Notes: a model not told the origin generated them from the sequence alone. DNA of 64,000 nucleotides from Hyphomicrobiales bacterium (GCA_009377755.1 WHTM01000008.1:1-64000), one strand, 5' to 3'; positions 1-8,777 are shown, numbered from the stretch's first letter. Translations and numbers: made by a program.

Positions 1-112
1 GGCTCAAGTCGAGGTGGATGAAATAGAACGATGAGCCGATCCAGGCGATGCCGGCGATCACGTGCACCCAGCGCACCATGGCGCTGAGCCATTCGAGCAG
101 GATGACGTCCAC
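1..112 (-). CDS. puuD: Urate hydroxylase PuuD-type, N-terminal part (runs off the left edge)
   Basis: Only the first 37 codons are in the window, read leftward from a GTG at 112. The peptide has LLEWLSAMVRWVHVIAGIAW followed by IGSSFYFIHLD, the characteristic first membrane helix of PuuD-type urate hydroxylases, which oxidise urate to 5-hydroxyisourate at the cytoplasmic membrane. A GAGG lies about ten bases before the GTG, but the start is not certain. The job fits the xanthine dehydrogenase, guanine deaminase and allantoate amidohydrolase genes in the next 16 kb. The rest of the protein, including any cytochrome c tail, lies outside the window. Confidence 0.72.
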   Translation of the reverse strand, partial: MDVILLEWLSAMVRWVHVIAGIAWIGSSFYFIHLDLS

Positions 113-311
113 GCGGAGGCGCCTCAGTGACGGGCCGGCGTTGGGGAAGATGGCAGAGGGGGGATGGAGGGGGCAAGGGGAGGGGGTGATTTGGTCGGCG
201 TACCTCGTCAAATCCTTTGAAGACTTCGGATCGCAGCGTCGATCCTTCGCTCCAAGCGCTTGCTGCTGGGGAAACTGGCCTACGAATCGATGTAGGAAAC
301 CGCCGTTGCTG

Positions 312-404
312 ACTGGTGAGTCAAGCGGCTTGCCTTGCCTATGCCCGCGATGTGTTGAGGTCGGAAGAGGTCTATCCGAGCGTCGATGCGCTTTCTGGCC
401 AATG
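312..404 (+). pseudogene. DUF433-type antitoxin, C-terminal remnant
   Basis: A short open stretch ends at the TGA near 402-404 and reads QAACLAYARDVLRSEEVYP. That resembles the C-terminal end of DUF433 antitoxins, which sit directly before DUF5615 toxins and overlap their start codon, as happens here with the ATG at 386. No upstream DUF433 body or start is readable, so this is a relic. Bases 113-311 hold nothing I can identify. An open frame ending in LLLGKLAYESM stops near 293, but I do not recognise it. Confidence 0.45.
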
Positions 405-480
405 AGAATATCCCCGGCGACGCGGTGGCCGCGCTTGAGGCGGCCGGCCACGACGTGGTTTGGGGTCGCACCGCGACGAA
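386..480 (+). pseudogene. DUF5615 PIN-like toxin, N-terminal fragment
   Basis: The frame opens with MRFLANENIPGDAVAALEAA and GHDVVW, the standard start of DUF5615 PIN-like toxins, including the early acidic residue of the nuclease fold. Family members continue for about 110 residues with a conserved TxDKDFG-like segment. Here the homology stops after about 30 residues, near base 478, although the frame stays open to 736 in unrelated sequence. The toxin has therefore lost its catalytic core. The junction runs straight into a second relic in another frame (478-726), which suggests a deletion that fused two neighbouring toxin-like genes. Confidence 0.6.
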
Positions 481-726
481 CGGGGTGAGCCGTTGCGTGT
501 CGTGGCGACGGACCCGCGCGTTTGGTTCGCTCATAAGCTTTGGCTTTCGAAGCGGATGGATCGTGATCCTATCAAACGGAAGCGCGACGAGGCGCAAGCA
601 CAGACCATCGGCCAAGTTGTTGCGGAGCATCTGCCGCATCTTTCATTCGTCCAGGACCAGATGCGCATGCTTCCAAAGACGGTGTTCGACGAAGCCGCCC
701 CGCTGTTCTCGACCGCGGGGAGATGA
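478..726 (+). pseudogene. Nucleotidyltransferase-fold protein (GSU2403-like), C-terminal fragment
   Basis: In the +1 frame relative to the DUF5615 fragment, the sequence reads GEPLRVVATDPRVWFAHKLW and then KRKRDEAQAQTIGQVVAEHL. This DP-x-HKLW plus K-x-RKRD-x-AQA pattern matches the C-terminal part of GSU2403-family nucleotidyltransferase-fold proteins. The N-terminal nucleotidyltransferase core is missing, and no proper start lies upstream. An ATG at 460 exists but would include non-homologous residues. I read it as a gene remnant left by the same deletion that truncated the DUF5615 toxin. The family assignment is from memory of the motif. Confidence 0.45.
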
Positions 727-760
727 CGTGCCATGAGTGGATGGCAACGGAACATCTTTC

Positions 761-1891
761 ATGACCTCTCCTCGGCGCATGCCGATCTTCGACGGCCACA
801 ACGACGCTTTGCTGCGCCTTTACCGGCGCGGCAGCGCGGACGCGCCGCGGGCGTTCCTCGAAGGCGAGGCCAAGGGCCACCTCGATCTTCCGAAGGCGCA
901 GCAAGGGGGATTTGCCGGCGGATTGTTCGCGGTGTTCGTGCCGCCGGCGAAACGGGCCAATGGCGCCAACGCCGAAGCGCCGTCTCAAAACGGCGCCAAC
1001 GTCGAGCCACTGGCGCGCAGCACCGACCTTGGCGCGCCGCTGCCGCCCCCCATCGACGTGGCGCCGGCGCAGAAGGTCACCTTCGGCATGGTGTCGCTGC
1101 TCGCGCGCATCGAGCGGGAGTCGCAGGGCCGCGTCGGCATCTGCCGCACCGTCGACGATATTCAGCGGTGCCTGACGGACGGCGTGTTGGCGGCGGTGCT
1201 GCATATCGAAGGCGCGGAGGCGATCGACGAGAATTTCGAGCTGCTGGACGTGTTGTATCAGGCAGGGCTTCGCTCGCTCGGCCCGGTGTGGAGCCGGCCC
1301 AATGCGTTCGGGCATGGCGTGCCGTTCCGGTGTCCGTCGTCGCCCGATACTGGGCCGGGTCTGACCGACCTCGGCAAGGACCTGATCCGCGCCTGCAACC
1401 GATTGCGGATTCTGGTCGACCTCTCGCACCTCAACGAACGCGGATTCTGGGACGTCGCGGCAATCAGCGATGCGCCGCTGGTCGCCACGCATTCCAATGC
1501 GCATGCGTTGAGTCCGCATTCGCGCAATCTCACCGACGAACAATTGGCGGCGATCGGCAAGACCGGCGGTCTCGTCGGCGTCAATTTCGCGGCGAGCTTC
1601 CTGCGCGAAGATGGCCGGATGGATGCGGACACGCCGATCGAGCTGGTGATTGATCACCTCGAGCACCTGCTCAAACATGTCGGCGAGGACGGCGTCGGCT
1701 TCGGCTCCGACTTCGACGGCGCCAGGATTCCGGCGGGGCTTGGCAATGCCGCTGGACTGCAAAATCTGGTGGAGGTTCTGCGGACGCGCGGCTACAGCGA
1801 GGCGCTGATCGACAAGGTGTGTAGCAAAAATTGGCTGCGTGTGCTGGGACAAACATGGGGCGAAGTGCGTGGGGAGCGTGGGGTGGGTTAG
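761..1891 (+). CDS. Membrane dipeptidase family protein (peptidase M19)
   Basis: Encodes 376 residues of a zinc-dependent TIM-barrel hydrolase of the renal/membrane dipeptidase family. The metal ligands are visible: FDGHNDA (His13, Asp15), the bridging Glu of HIEGAE (about residue 150), DLSHLN and THSNAHAL histidines, and GFGSDFDG near the C-terminus. Family members hydrolyse dipeptides or, in some bacteria, N-acyl and ureido compounds. I chose the ATG at 761. An in-frame GTG at 737 has a Shine-Dalgarno too far away, and the ATG at 779 would also keep the fold. The gene sits at the head of the purine/ureide region but is separated from it by relic sequence, so a link to that pathway is inference. 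Confidence 0.85.
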   Translation: MTSPRRMPIFDGHNDALLRLYRRGSADAPRAFLEGEAKGHLDLPKAQQGGFAGGLFAVFVPPAKRANGANAEAPSQNGANVEPLARSTDLGAPLPPPIDVAPAQKVTFGMVSLLARIERESQGRVGICRTVDDIQRCLTDGVLAAVLHIEGAEAIDENFELLDVLYQAGLRSLGPVWSRPNAFGHGVPFRCPSSPDTGPGLTDLGKDLIRACNRLRILVDLSHLNERGFWDVAAISDAPLVATHSNAHALSPHSRNLTDEQLAAIGKTGGLVGVNFAASFLREDGRMDADTPIELVIDHLEHLLKHVGEDGVGFGSDFDGARIPAGLGNAAGLQNLVEVLRTRGYSEALIDKVCSKNWLRVLGQTWGEVRGERGVG

Positions 1892-1996
1892 CGCACAGCG
1901 CGTAACCCACCAAAGGAGCGAAGAGCGGTTGGTTAGGGCCGGAGCCTGTGCGTGGACAACGGTGGGTTACGGCGCGCCGCGCCTAACCAACCCTAC
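1881..1996. repeat. Palindromic intergenic repeat (GGTGGGTTA type)
   Basis: Two nested inverted repeats lie just after the dipeptidase gene. GGTGGGTTAGCGC is followed closely by GCGCGTAACCCACC, and further out GGTTGGTTAGG pairs with CCTAACCAACC near 1981-1992. Elements ending in CGTAACCCACC are widespread in intergenic regions of Bradyrhizobium-like genomes. The first arm overlaps the final codons of the dipeptidase gene. It may form a hairpin in the transcript, but there is no T-run, so I do not call it a terminator. Confidence 0.6.
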
Positions 1997-2023
1997 GATC
2001 CCCGCAGCAACGGGATGGCTGTG

Positions 2024-2146
2024 TCAGCTTCCGCTTCCGGAAGGGACCTCACGTCTGACCGCGCGTAAGATGATCTTCAAATCGAGCCAAAGTGACCACT
2101 TTTCGATGTATTCGAGATCATAGTCGATGCGGGACACGCCGCTCAG
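2024..2146 (-). pseudogene. Bacterial sugar transferase, C-terminal relic
   Basis: Reading leftward, the frame ending at the stop 2024-2026 gives RIDYDLEYIEKWSLWLDLKI followed by ILRAV. This is the highly conserved C-terminal signature of polyprenyl-phosphate sugar phosphotransferases (PF02397), which start exopolysaccharide repeat units. Nothing upstream continues the family: the catalytic and membrane parts are absent and no start is visible. It is a detached last exon-like scrap of an exopolysaccharide gene. Bases 1997-2023 and 2147-2155 hold nothing else. Confidence 0.62.
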
Positions 2147-2155
2147 GTCGTACAC

Positions 2156-2413
2156 TCATTTCACGTCCTTGAGCCGCGCCGGAACAACGTCGCGCAACGC
2201 CTCCATTGCCACCGGGTTGGTCTTAGGAAGATCGTATGGGTAGCCTTGCGGCTGCTGGGCGCCGACGCGGATCTCCGTCACGACGGGCCTCGATTGCTGG
2301 ACGGATGGGCCCGACACGCATAGAGTGACATTCGCCGAAGGCGAATGGGGATTCGGCGGACGCGTGTAAACGGCAGGCGGCGAGAGCCCACTCATGCGTG
2401 CAACGAACTGCAA
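2156..2413 (-). CDS. Possible small ORF of unknown function, or relic
   Basis: An 85-codon frame reads leftward and overlaps the start of the radical SAM gene by 20 bases. Its last 45 residues (from GPSVQQSRPVVTEIRV to VVPARLKDVK) have a composition plausible for a real protein end. I recognise no family, and there is no clear ribosome binding site. Because a sugar-transferase relic follows directly on the same strand, this may be another scrap of the same lost polysaccharide locus. It could equally be chance. Confidence 0.2.
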   Translation of the reverse strand: MQFVARMSGLSPPAVYTRPPNPHSPSANVTLCVSGPSVQQSRPVVTEIRVGAQQPQGYPYDLPKTNPVAMEALRDVVPARLKDVK

Positions 2414-4079
2414 GGTCCTGCTGGTCTATCCTCGGTTCAACTCCGCATCCTTCTGGAACTACAAAGAGACCTGCGAGGCGGTCGGCGCGCGCCACCCGGC
2501 TGCTCCGCTCGGCCTCATCACCGTCGCGGCACTGCTCCCGCCGGATTGGCCGGTCCGTCTGATCGACCAGAATACCCGAGAGCTCACGGCCGAGGACATC
2601 GACGCGGCGGACCTCGTCATGACCGGCGGCATGCTGCCGCAGCAACTCGCCGCGCTGGCGGTCATCGAACTCTGCCGTTCACGCGGCAAGCCGGTCGCCG
2701 TCGGCGGACCGGACGTGACCTCTAGTCCGCATGTCTACCAGAACGCCGATATCCGCGTGCTCGGAGAGGCGGAGTCGGTGATGGGCTCCTTCGTCAGCGC
2801 CTGGAACGCGGGCCTGCGGCAAGGCGTCTTCGAGGCGGAGAAGTTCAAGACCGACGTCACCCGCAGCCCTGTCCCGCGCTTCGACCTGCTGAAATTTCGC
2901 GATTACATCCATGTGGGCGTACAATATTCGCGCGGCTGCCCATTTACCTGTGAGTTCTGCGACATCATCGAGCTGTACGGCCGGGTGCCGCGGGCAAAGA
3001 CCACGCCGCAAATGCTGGCCGAGCTCGACGAGCTCTACGCGCTCGGCTACCGCGGCCACGTCGACTTCGTCGACGACAACCTGATCGGCAACAAGAAGGC
3101 GCTCAAGCAATTTCTTCCCGACCTGATCGCCTGGCAGCGGGCGCATGGATTTCCGTTCGAGTTCTCGACCGAGGCATCGATCAACCTGGCGGACGACGGG
3201 AAACTGCTCAGCCTGTTGCACGATGCCAATTTCTTCGCGGTCTTCGTCGGCATCGAGAGCCCGGACGCGGATACGCTGGTGGCGATGCAGAAGAAGCAGA
3301 ACACCCGCCGCAGTCTCGCGGACAGCGTCCACAAGATCTACGCCGCCGGGATCTCGGTCTATGCCGGCTTCATTCTCGGATTCGACAGCGAGCACGGCAG
3401 CATCGCCGAACCGATGATCGACTGCGTCGAAGCAACATCGATTCCGGTCTGCATGGTGGGACTGCTGTACGCGCTGCCGAACACGCAACTGACGCGCCGG
3501 CTGATCCGCGAGGGCCGGCTGCATGTCGGCCACGATGTCGCGGAGGCGCGGCCGGTGACCGATCAATGCACCGGCGGCCTCAACTTCGAGACGGCGCGGC
3601 AGCGGCGGGATATCCTGCTGGACTACACGCGGGTGCTCAAAGGAATCTACGATCCCGAGGCCTATTTTGCGCGGGTGCGCCGGGTCGGACGAATGCTCAA
3701 GCGCGCGTCGCTGACGCAACGGCCAGCGGAATCGACCGGCATGGGCCAGCCGGAACGCACGCGCGGCATGTTCGAGGGCGTAACGCTCTTCGACATGAAA
3801 CGGCTGGCGCGGATCATGTGGCGCGTCAGCACGCGGCATCCCGGGCTCCTGCCGCACTTCCTGCGCACGCTCCATGACTGCCTCCGGCACAATCCGGGCG
3901 CAGTCAAGAGCGTGACCATCATGTTGGCGCTCTACCTGCACCTGGGACCGTTCGCTCGGCAGGTCGTCGGCGATATCGAGCGGCTGATCGTACGGATCGA
4001 GCGAGGCGACTGGTGGTCGCCTAACCTCGTTCCGGCGACCATGGACGACGTACAGGATAGGGCCGTCGCGGCTGGCTGA
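2394..4079 (+). CDS. B12-binding-domain radical SAM protein (DUF4070 type)
   Basis: Encodes 561 residues. The N-terminal 140 residues form a Rossmann-like cobalamin-binding domain (KVLLVYPRFN, PLGLITVAALLPPDWPVRLI). The radical SAM domain follows, with the 4Fe-4S cluster motif CPFTCEFC (Cys182, Cys186, Cys189), then VDFVDDNLIGNKKA and a conserved GFILGFD segment. The C-terminal DUF4070-like region is typical of this family. Members are anaerobic-type methylases or modifying enzymes, the hopanoid methylases among them, but the substrate here cannot be read from sequence. No DxHxxG motif is obvious, as is common in this subgroup. The gene ends 43 bases before a convergent amidohydrolase. The ATG start overlaps a doubtful minus-strand frame. 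Confidence 0.85.
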   Translation: MRATNCKVLLVYPRFNSASFWNYKETCEAVGARHPAAPLGLITVAALLPPDWPVRLIDQNTRELTAEDIDAADLVMTGGMLPQQLAALAVIELCRSRGKPVAVGGPDVTSSPHVYQNADIRVLGEAESVMGSFVSAWNAGLRQGVFEAEKFKTDVTRSPVPRFDLLKFRDYIHVGVQYSRGCPFTCEFCDIIELYGRVPRAKTTPQMLAELDELYALGYRGHVDFVDDNLIGNKKALKQFLPDLIAWQRAHGFPFEFSTEASINLADDGKLLSLLHDANFFAVFVGIESPDADTLVAMQKKQNTRRSLADSVHKIYAAGISVYAGFILGFDSEHGSIAEPMIDCVEATSIPVCMVGLLYALPNTQLTRRLIREGRLHVGHDVAEARPVTDQCTGGLNFETARQRRDILLDYTRVLKGIYDPEAYFARVRRVGRMLKRASLTQRPAESTGMGQPERTRGMFEGVTLFDMKRLARIMWRVSTRHPGLLPHFLRTLHDCLRHNPGAVKSVTIMLALYLHLGPFARQVVGDIERLIVRIERGDWWSPNLVPATMDDVQDRAVAAG

Positions 4080-4122
4080 CGTCGCTCGGAAGACAGGTTG
4101 AGCCGGCCGAGGTCATCACCGC

Positions 4123-5007
4123 TCAAAACCGATAAAACCCCGCCGGCGTGTCGACCATGATCTTGCGGCGCATGGCGTCGTCGGTGACCCAGTCGCCGAA
4201 GGCGTCGACGAGATCGCTGTCGTTGGGATTGACGATATACTTGTTCGGGTGCGGCCAGTCGGTGCCCCACATGATGCGCTCGGGCGCAGCGTCGATCAGG
4301 GCCTGCGCCATCGGCTTCACGTCGTCATACGGCGGCAGGTCGGTTTTGCTGACGCGGTTGGCGCCGGAAACCTTGATCCAGGTGTTCCCGCGGCGCATCA
4401 GCTCCAGCAGCGCCTGGAACCCCGGCGCCGCCACGCCGGCGGTCGCCGGCTGATAGGCGAAGTGGCCGATCGACATCGGCACGGTGAGCGCGGCGAACAC
4501 AGGCATCAATTCGACGATGTCCTTACCCGGAAACAACCACTCGATGTGCCAGCCGAATGGCCGGATGCGCGCTTCAAGATCGCCAATCTTGTCGAGCGTG
4601 ATCGGCATGCCGCCCTTGTTGTCGGTGTTGAGCCGCACGCCGCGTGCGCCGGCCTTATCGAGCGCGGCGAGTTCGTTATCGGTGATGTCCATCGTGATCG
4701 CCACCACGCAGCGCGCACGGTTCGGCGGCGCGCCGTTGAGCGCCTCCATGCCGTCGAGGATCGCCGCATTGTCGGTGCCGTAGACCGACGGCTGGGTGAA
4801 CACCACCCGGTCGACGCCGAGCGTCGCGTGCAGGTGCTCGAGGTCGGTGAGTGTCGAGTCGGGCGGATTGTAGCCGCGGCTGGGGGAGAGCGGGTAGCGT
4901 TGCTCGAACACGTGAACGTGCGTGTCGACCGACCCCTTGGGCAGGCCGATGCTTGGCCTACGGGGGTGTCGGTCGGGGGGTAAGCAATCTCTGATGTCGC
5001 TGGCCAT
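4123..5007 (-). CDS. Amidohydrolase family protein (PDC-lactonase-like)
   Basis: A 294-residue TIM-barrel metal hydrolase of the amidohydrolase_2 family (PF04909). VDTHVHVFEQRYPL gives the HxH metal site (near residues 30-32), KVSGANR follows the central strand, and MWGTDWPHP supplies the late aspartate. The spacing and the GTDWPHPN signature resemble 2-pyrone-4,6-dicarboxylate lactonases and related ring-fission-product hydrolases. It is divergent from the histidine kinase, with about 190 bases between them, and convergent with the radical SAM gene. It could serve an aromatic pathway, but no partner adjoins it. Substrate unknown. Confidence 0.8.
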   Translation of the reverse strand: MASDIRDCLPPDRHPRRPSIGLPKGSVDTHVHVFEQRYPLSPSRGYNPPDSTLTDLEHLHATLGVDRVVFTQPSVYGTDNAAILDGMEALNGAPPNRARCVVAITMDITDNELAALDKAGARGVRLNTDNKGGMPITLDKIGDLEARIRPFGWHIEWLFPGKDIVELMPVFAALTVPMSIGHFAYQPATAGVAAPGFQALLELMRRGNTWIKVSGANRVSKTDLPPYDDVKPMAQALIDAAPERIMWGTDWPHPNKYIVNPNDSDLVDAFGDWVTDDAMRRKIMVDTPAGFYRF

Positions 5008-5194
5008 CGTTCTGCCCTTGTCATCCCGCGGCGTGTCCCTGCGGCGGCCATGTCAATGCAGGTCTACGCGGCGGGACGCAAGAGCCCCCTGGCCGCACCA
5101 GAGCTGTCCGGCCGTTTTTGATATGGTCGCGTCGAACGTGCTATTGCTGGATCTTGGGTTGACTGCAGACGAAACGCGGCAGACCGAGGAGACC

Positions 5195-7537
5195 ATGTCG
5201 TCCCCCACCTGGAGTGGCCGCGCATTTTCGCTACGTGCCATCCTGTTTGCGACCGCGATCGTCGCCACGCTGCCGACTCTGGTGTTCTCTGGAATCCTGC
5301 TGCTGCGCTATGCGGAGAGCGAGCGGGCGCGGGCCGAGCGGGCGCTGATCGAAAGCACGAGGGGGATCGCGCGCGCCATCGATGCGCAGTTCATCGCGGC
5401 GGAAGCCGCGCTGCTTGCGATGCGCGGCTCGCAGTACCTTGAGTCCGGCGATCTGTTGGCGTTTGAAGGTCGGTTGCGGCGCACGGCGACCGAAACCGGA
5501 CGCCACTTCCTCCTGGTCGAGCCGAACGGGCAACAGGTGATCAACACCTTTCTGCCGCGGGGGCGGCCGCTGCCGCGCTACGACGAGGCCTTGTGGGCGC
5601 CGGTCTTCAAGGAGCGCCGCGTCCATGTGACCGACGTCTTTGCGGGTGCCAGCAGCGGGCAACTGCTCGCCGGGGTTGGCGTTCCGGTTATACGCAACGG
5701 CCAGGTTGCATGGGCGCTCGCCTCGGGACTGTTCGCGAAGGATTTTGCCCGTCTGCTGGATGAGCCCGGCATGCCCAGGGACCGGATCGTGTCGATCGTC
5801 GACCGGGACGGACGGCACCTCGTCCGCTCACACAACAACGAGCAGTTCGCCGGCAAGCCGCTGGTGCCGATCCTGATCGAGCATATGCGGACGGGGGGCA
5901 CCGGGACGCTGCCGACGACCTCGCTGGAAGGCATTCCGCTGATCTCGACGGTGCAGTACGCGCCGCGCAGCAATTGGGCGGCCGCCGCCGGGCTGCCGGA
6001 GGCGCTGCTCAGCGCGCCGGTGTGGAAATCGATGTCCTATCTGCTCGGGACCGGCATCCTGATCGCGGCGGCGGCGTTGCTGCTCGCCTTCCTGGTGGCG
6101 CACCGGATCGATCGCGCGATGAACTCGCTGACAATGGCGGCGGCGGCCGTCGGCCGCGGAGACATGGTCGACCCACTGCACTCGCCGGTGTCCGAGGCGA
6201 ACGTCGTTGCCGACGTCCTGGCGCACGCGTCGCGCGATCTCCATGCCCTGACGGCGTCGCTGGAAACCAGGGTCGCCGCGCGAACCGCGGAATTGTCCGA
6301 TGCCAACGCCAGGCTCGTCGCTGAAATGCAGCGGCGTCGGGAGAGCGAAGCGCGCGTGGTGCAGATGCAGAAGATCGAGGCGATCGGGCAGCTCACCGGC
6401 GGCATCGCGCACGACTTCAACAACATGCTGGCGATCGTGCTCGGCAGCCTGCGTCTGTTGCAGCGGCGGCTGCAGCGCGGCGAGACCGACGTGCAGAAAT
6501 TCATCGACGGCGCAATCGAGGGCGCAGAGCGGGCCGCGAGCCTGACGGCCCGGCTGCTCGCCTTTTCCCGCCAGCAGCCGCTTGCACCTGAAATCATCGC
6601 CGCCAACAAGCTGATCGCCGGAATGGGGGAGATCCTGCGCCGGACCATTCCTGAAAGTGTGCAGATCGAAACCGTGCTTGCCGGCGGACTCTGGCGCACC
6701 TACGCCGATGTGCAAGGGCTTGAGAACGCCATCATCAACCTTGCCGTGAATGGCCGCGATGCAATGGCTGCAATGGCTAACGGAGGCAAGCTGACGATCG
6801 AGACCGCCAACGCCCACTTCGACGAGGCCTATGCCGCAGCGCATGCCGAGGTCAAGGCCGGCCAGTATGTCATGATCGCCGTGACCGATACCGGCGTCGG
6901 CATGCCGCAGGAGATCGTCGGCCGCGCGTTCGATCCGTTCTTCACCACCAAGCCGGCGGGTTCCGGCACCGGATTGGGGCTGAGCCAGGTGCATGGCTTC
7001 ATCAAGCAATCGGGAGGCCACGTCGCCATCTACAGCGAAGAATCGCAGGGGACGACGGTCAAGCTCTACCTGCCCCGCCTGTCCGGTGCCGCCTCCCAGG
7101 CTACGGCGGAACGGGCGACTCCGGCACGTATTTCGCACGCCGAGACCGGTGCGACAATTCTGGTGGTCGAGGATGATCCCGACGTGCGAAAGATGACGGT
7201 CGATATGCTGCAGGACATGGGATACGCCACGCTTGAAGCCGACGGCGGCGCTGCCGCATTGCGGGAATTGGACGTCCACCCGGAAGTCGCGCTGCTGTTC
7301 ACCGACGTGGTCATGCCCGGCATGAACGGCCGCCAGTTGGCCGAGGAAGCCTTGCAGAAGCGGCCGGATTTGGCCGTGCTGTTCACAACGGGCTATACCC
7401 GCAACGCCATCGTTCATCACGGGATACTCGATTCCGGCGTTCACGTTCTCACCAAGCCGCACACCTATGAAACGCTTGCCGACAAGGTGAGCGACTTGCT
7501 TCGGTCGAGGTCCGCCGCACGTGACGACCGCGCCTGA
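5195..7537 (+). CDS. Membrane hybrid histidine kinase with C-terminal receiver
   Basis: Encodes 780 residues from the ATG at 5195. The longer frame back to 4922 lacks membrane or family signal, and its upstream part is low in plausibility. Domains in order: membrane helix (about 15-37), a periplasmic Cache-like sensor, second helix (about 285-308), coiled linker, HisKA with the phospho-acceptor in GGIAHDFNNMLAI, an HATPase_c domain (NLAVNGRDAM, DTGVGMP, GTGLGLSQVHG), and a receiver (ILVVEDDPDVRK, phospho-Asp in LFTDVVMPGMNG). This is the common soluble-output-less hybrid kinase design, so the signal must pass to an unlinked partner. The stop overlaps the GTG start of allantoate amidohydrolase by 17 bases, so the two are translationally coupled. 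Confidence 0.9.
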   Translation: MSSPTWSGRAFSLRAILFATAIVATLPTLVFSGILLLRYAESERARAERALIESTRGIARAIDAQFIAAEAALLAMRGSQYLESGDLLAFEGRLRRTATETGRHFLLVEPNGQQVINTFLPRGRPLPRYDEALWAPVFKERRVHVTDVFAGASSGQLLAGVGVPVIRNGQVAWALASGLFAKDFARLLDEPGMPRDRIVSIVDRDGRHLVRSHNNEQFAGKPLVPILIEHMRTGGTGTLPTTSLEGIPLISTVQYAPRSNWAAAAGLPEALLSAPVWKSMSYLLGTGILIAAAALLLAFLVAHRIDRAMNSLTMAAAAVGRGDMVDPLHSPVSEANVVADVLAHASRDLHALTASLETRVAARTAELSDANARLVAEMQRRRESEARVVQMQKIEAIGQLTGGIAHDFNNMLAIVLGSLRLLQRRLQRGETDVQKFIDGAIEGAERAASLTARLLAFSRQQPLAPEIIAANKLIAGMGEILRRTIPESVQIETVLAGGLWRTYADVQGLENAIINLAVNGRDAMAAMANGGKLTIETANAHFDEAYAAAHAEVKAGQYVMIAVTDTGVGMPQEIVGRAFDPFFTTKPAGSGTGLGLSQVHGFIKQSGGHVAIYSEESQGTTVKLYLPRLSGAASQATAERATPARISHAETGATILVVEDDPDVRKMTVDMLQDMGYATLEADGGAAALRELDVHPEVALLFTDVVMPGMNGRQLAEEALQKRPDLAVLFTTGYTRNAIVHHGILDSGVHVLTKPHTYETLADKVSDLLRSRSAARDDRA

Positions 7538-8777
7538 AGGCACTTTCGGTCCGCGCATCCTCGCGCTCGCCGATCATCTGGCCGAGTATTCCGACTCCGC
7601 CCACGGCCTCACGTGCCTTTACCTCACGCTCGCGCATCGCACCGTCGCCGCCGAACTGCGCAGGCTGATGCAGGCGGCCGGGATGGAGGTGACCATCGAC
7701 GCCGCCGCCAATGTGGCCGGGCGCTGGCGTTCGGATGCGCCCGGCGCCAAGGCGCTGATCGTCGGCTCGCACTACGACACCGTGCGCGATGCCGGCAAAT
7801 ACGACGGCCGCCTCGGCATTCTCGCCGCGCTGGTCGCGGTGGAAGCGCTCAGGGACGAAGGGCGGCGGCTGCCGTTCCACCTCGACGTGATCGCGTTTTC
7901 CGAGGAGGAGGGGGTGCGCTTCTCCGCGCCCTACATCGGCAGCAGCGCGATGGCCGGCCGTTTCGATGCGCGGCTGCTGGCGCGGCGCGACGCAGCGGGC
8001 TTCGCGCTCGCCGATGTGATCCGAGAATCCGGGCTCGATCCGGCCGCGATCCCGGCGCTGGCGCGACGCCGCGATGACTTGCTCGGCTATCTCGAAGTTC
8101 ACATCGAGCAGGGGCCGGTGCTGCTGGCGGAAGACCTCTCGGTCGGGATCGTGACCGCGATTGCCGGCGCGGTGCGCCGCAAGGTGACGATCGCCGGCGA
8201 GGCGGGGCACGCAGGCACCGTGCCGCTGGCGCTGCGCCACGACGCGGGGCTGGCAGCGGCCGAACTCATTCTGTTCGTCGAGCGGCGCTGCCAGGCGTCC
8301 CCCGGCATGGTCGGCACCGTCGGCCAGCTCGGCGTCCCGAACGGCGCCATGAACGTGATCCCGGCGCGCTGCGAATTGTCCTTGGATGTCCGTGCGGGCG
8401 ACAGCGCCACGCTCGACGCGGCGATGACCGATATCGATGCCGAGATGGCGCGCATCGCGCAAGCGCGCGGTGTGAGCTTCGAGTCCGAAGAGGTGGTCTG
8501 CACGCCGGCGGTTGCGTGTGCCCCGTGGCTGCAGCAGCGGCTTGCGGCCGCAGTTGAGGGCGCCGGCGTGACGCCACGGTATCTCATGAGCGGCGCCGGG
8601 CACGATGCGGTGATGTTCGATGGCTTGACCGCGGTCGGCATGCTGTTCGTGCGCTGCGGCAACGGCGGGGTGAGCCACAGCCCGCGCGAGACCATCACCG
8701 CCGAGGACGCCGACATCGCCGCCCGCGTGCTCATCAACACGCTCCTGAACATCCGGCCCGATCATGCCCATGAGTGA
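7521..8777 (+). CDS. allC: Allantoate amidohydrolase (M20/hydantoinase-carbamoylase family)
   Basis: Encodes 418 residues from a GTG inside the end of the kinase gene. M20 dinuclear metal motifs are present: GSHYDTVRDAGKYDGRLG (His and Asp ligands), FSEEEGVRF (catalytic Glu pair), HIEQGPVL and a C-terminal SHSPRE histidine. GQLGVPNGAMNVIP and the overall length match Zn-dependent amidases of the AllC/HyuC group, which release ammonia from allantoate or N-carbamoyl amino acids. With xanthine dehydrogenase downstream and puuD upstream, allantoate is the natural substrate. An N-carbamoyl-beta-alanine type activity cannot be excluded. The gene overlaps the next M20 gene by 14 bases. Confidence 0.85.
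   Translation: MTTAPEGTFGPRILALADHLAEYSDSAHGLTCLYLTLAHRTVAAELRRLMQAAGMEVTIDAAANVAGRWRSDAPGAKALIVGSHYDTVRDAGKYDGRLGILAALVAVEALRDEGRRLPFHLDVIAFSEEEGVRFSAPYIGSSAMAGRFDARLLARRDAAGFALADVIRESGLDPAAIPALARRRDDLLGYLEVHIEQGPVLLAEDLSVGIVTAIAGAVRRKVTIAGEAGHAGTVPLALRHDAGLAAAELILFVERRCQASPGMVGTVGQLGVPNGAMNVIPARCELSLDVRAGDSATLDAAMTDIDAEMARIAQARGVSFESEEVVCTPAVACAPWLQQRLAAAVEGAGVTPRYLMSGAGHDAVMFDGLTAVGMLFVRCGNGGVSHSPRETITAEDADIAARVLINTLLNIRPDHAHE

Noticed and set aside
572-1852. 426-codon minus-strand frame across the M19 dipeptidase
   Set aside because: Antisense shadow of a clear M19 gene in high-GC DNA; His/Arg-rich composition and no family signal. The same applies to the long antisense frames over other genes (for example 2679-3941, 21410-23422, 55051-56349).
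4922-5194. N-terminal extension of the hybrid kinase
   Set aside because: The open frame upstream of 5195 lacks membrane or domain signal, overlaps the divergent amidohydrolase start, and the membrane helix follows directly after the ATG at 5195.
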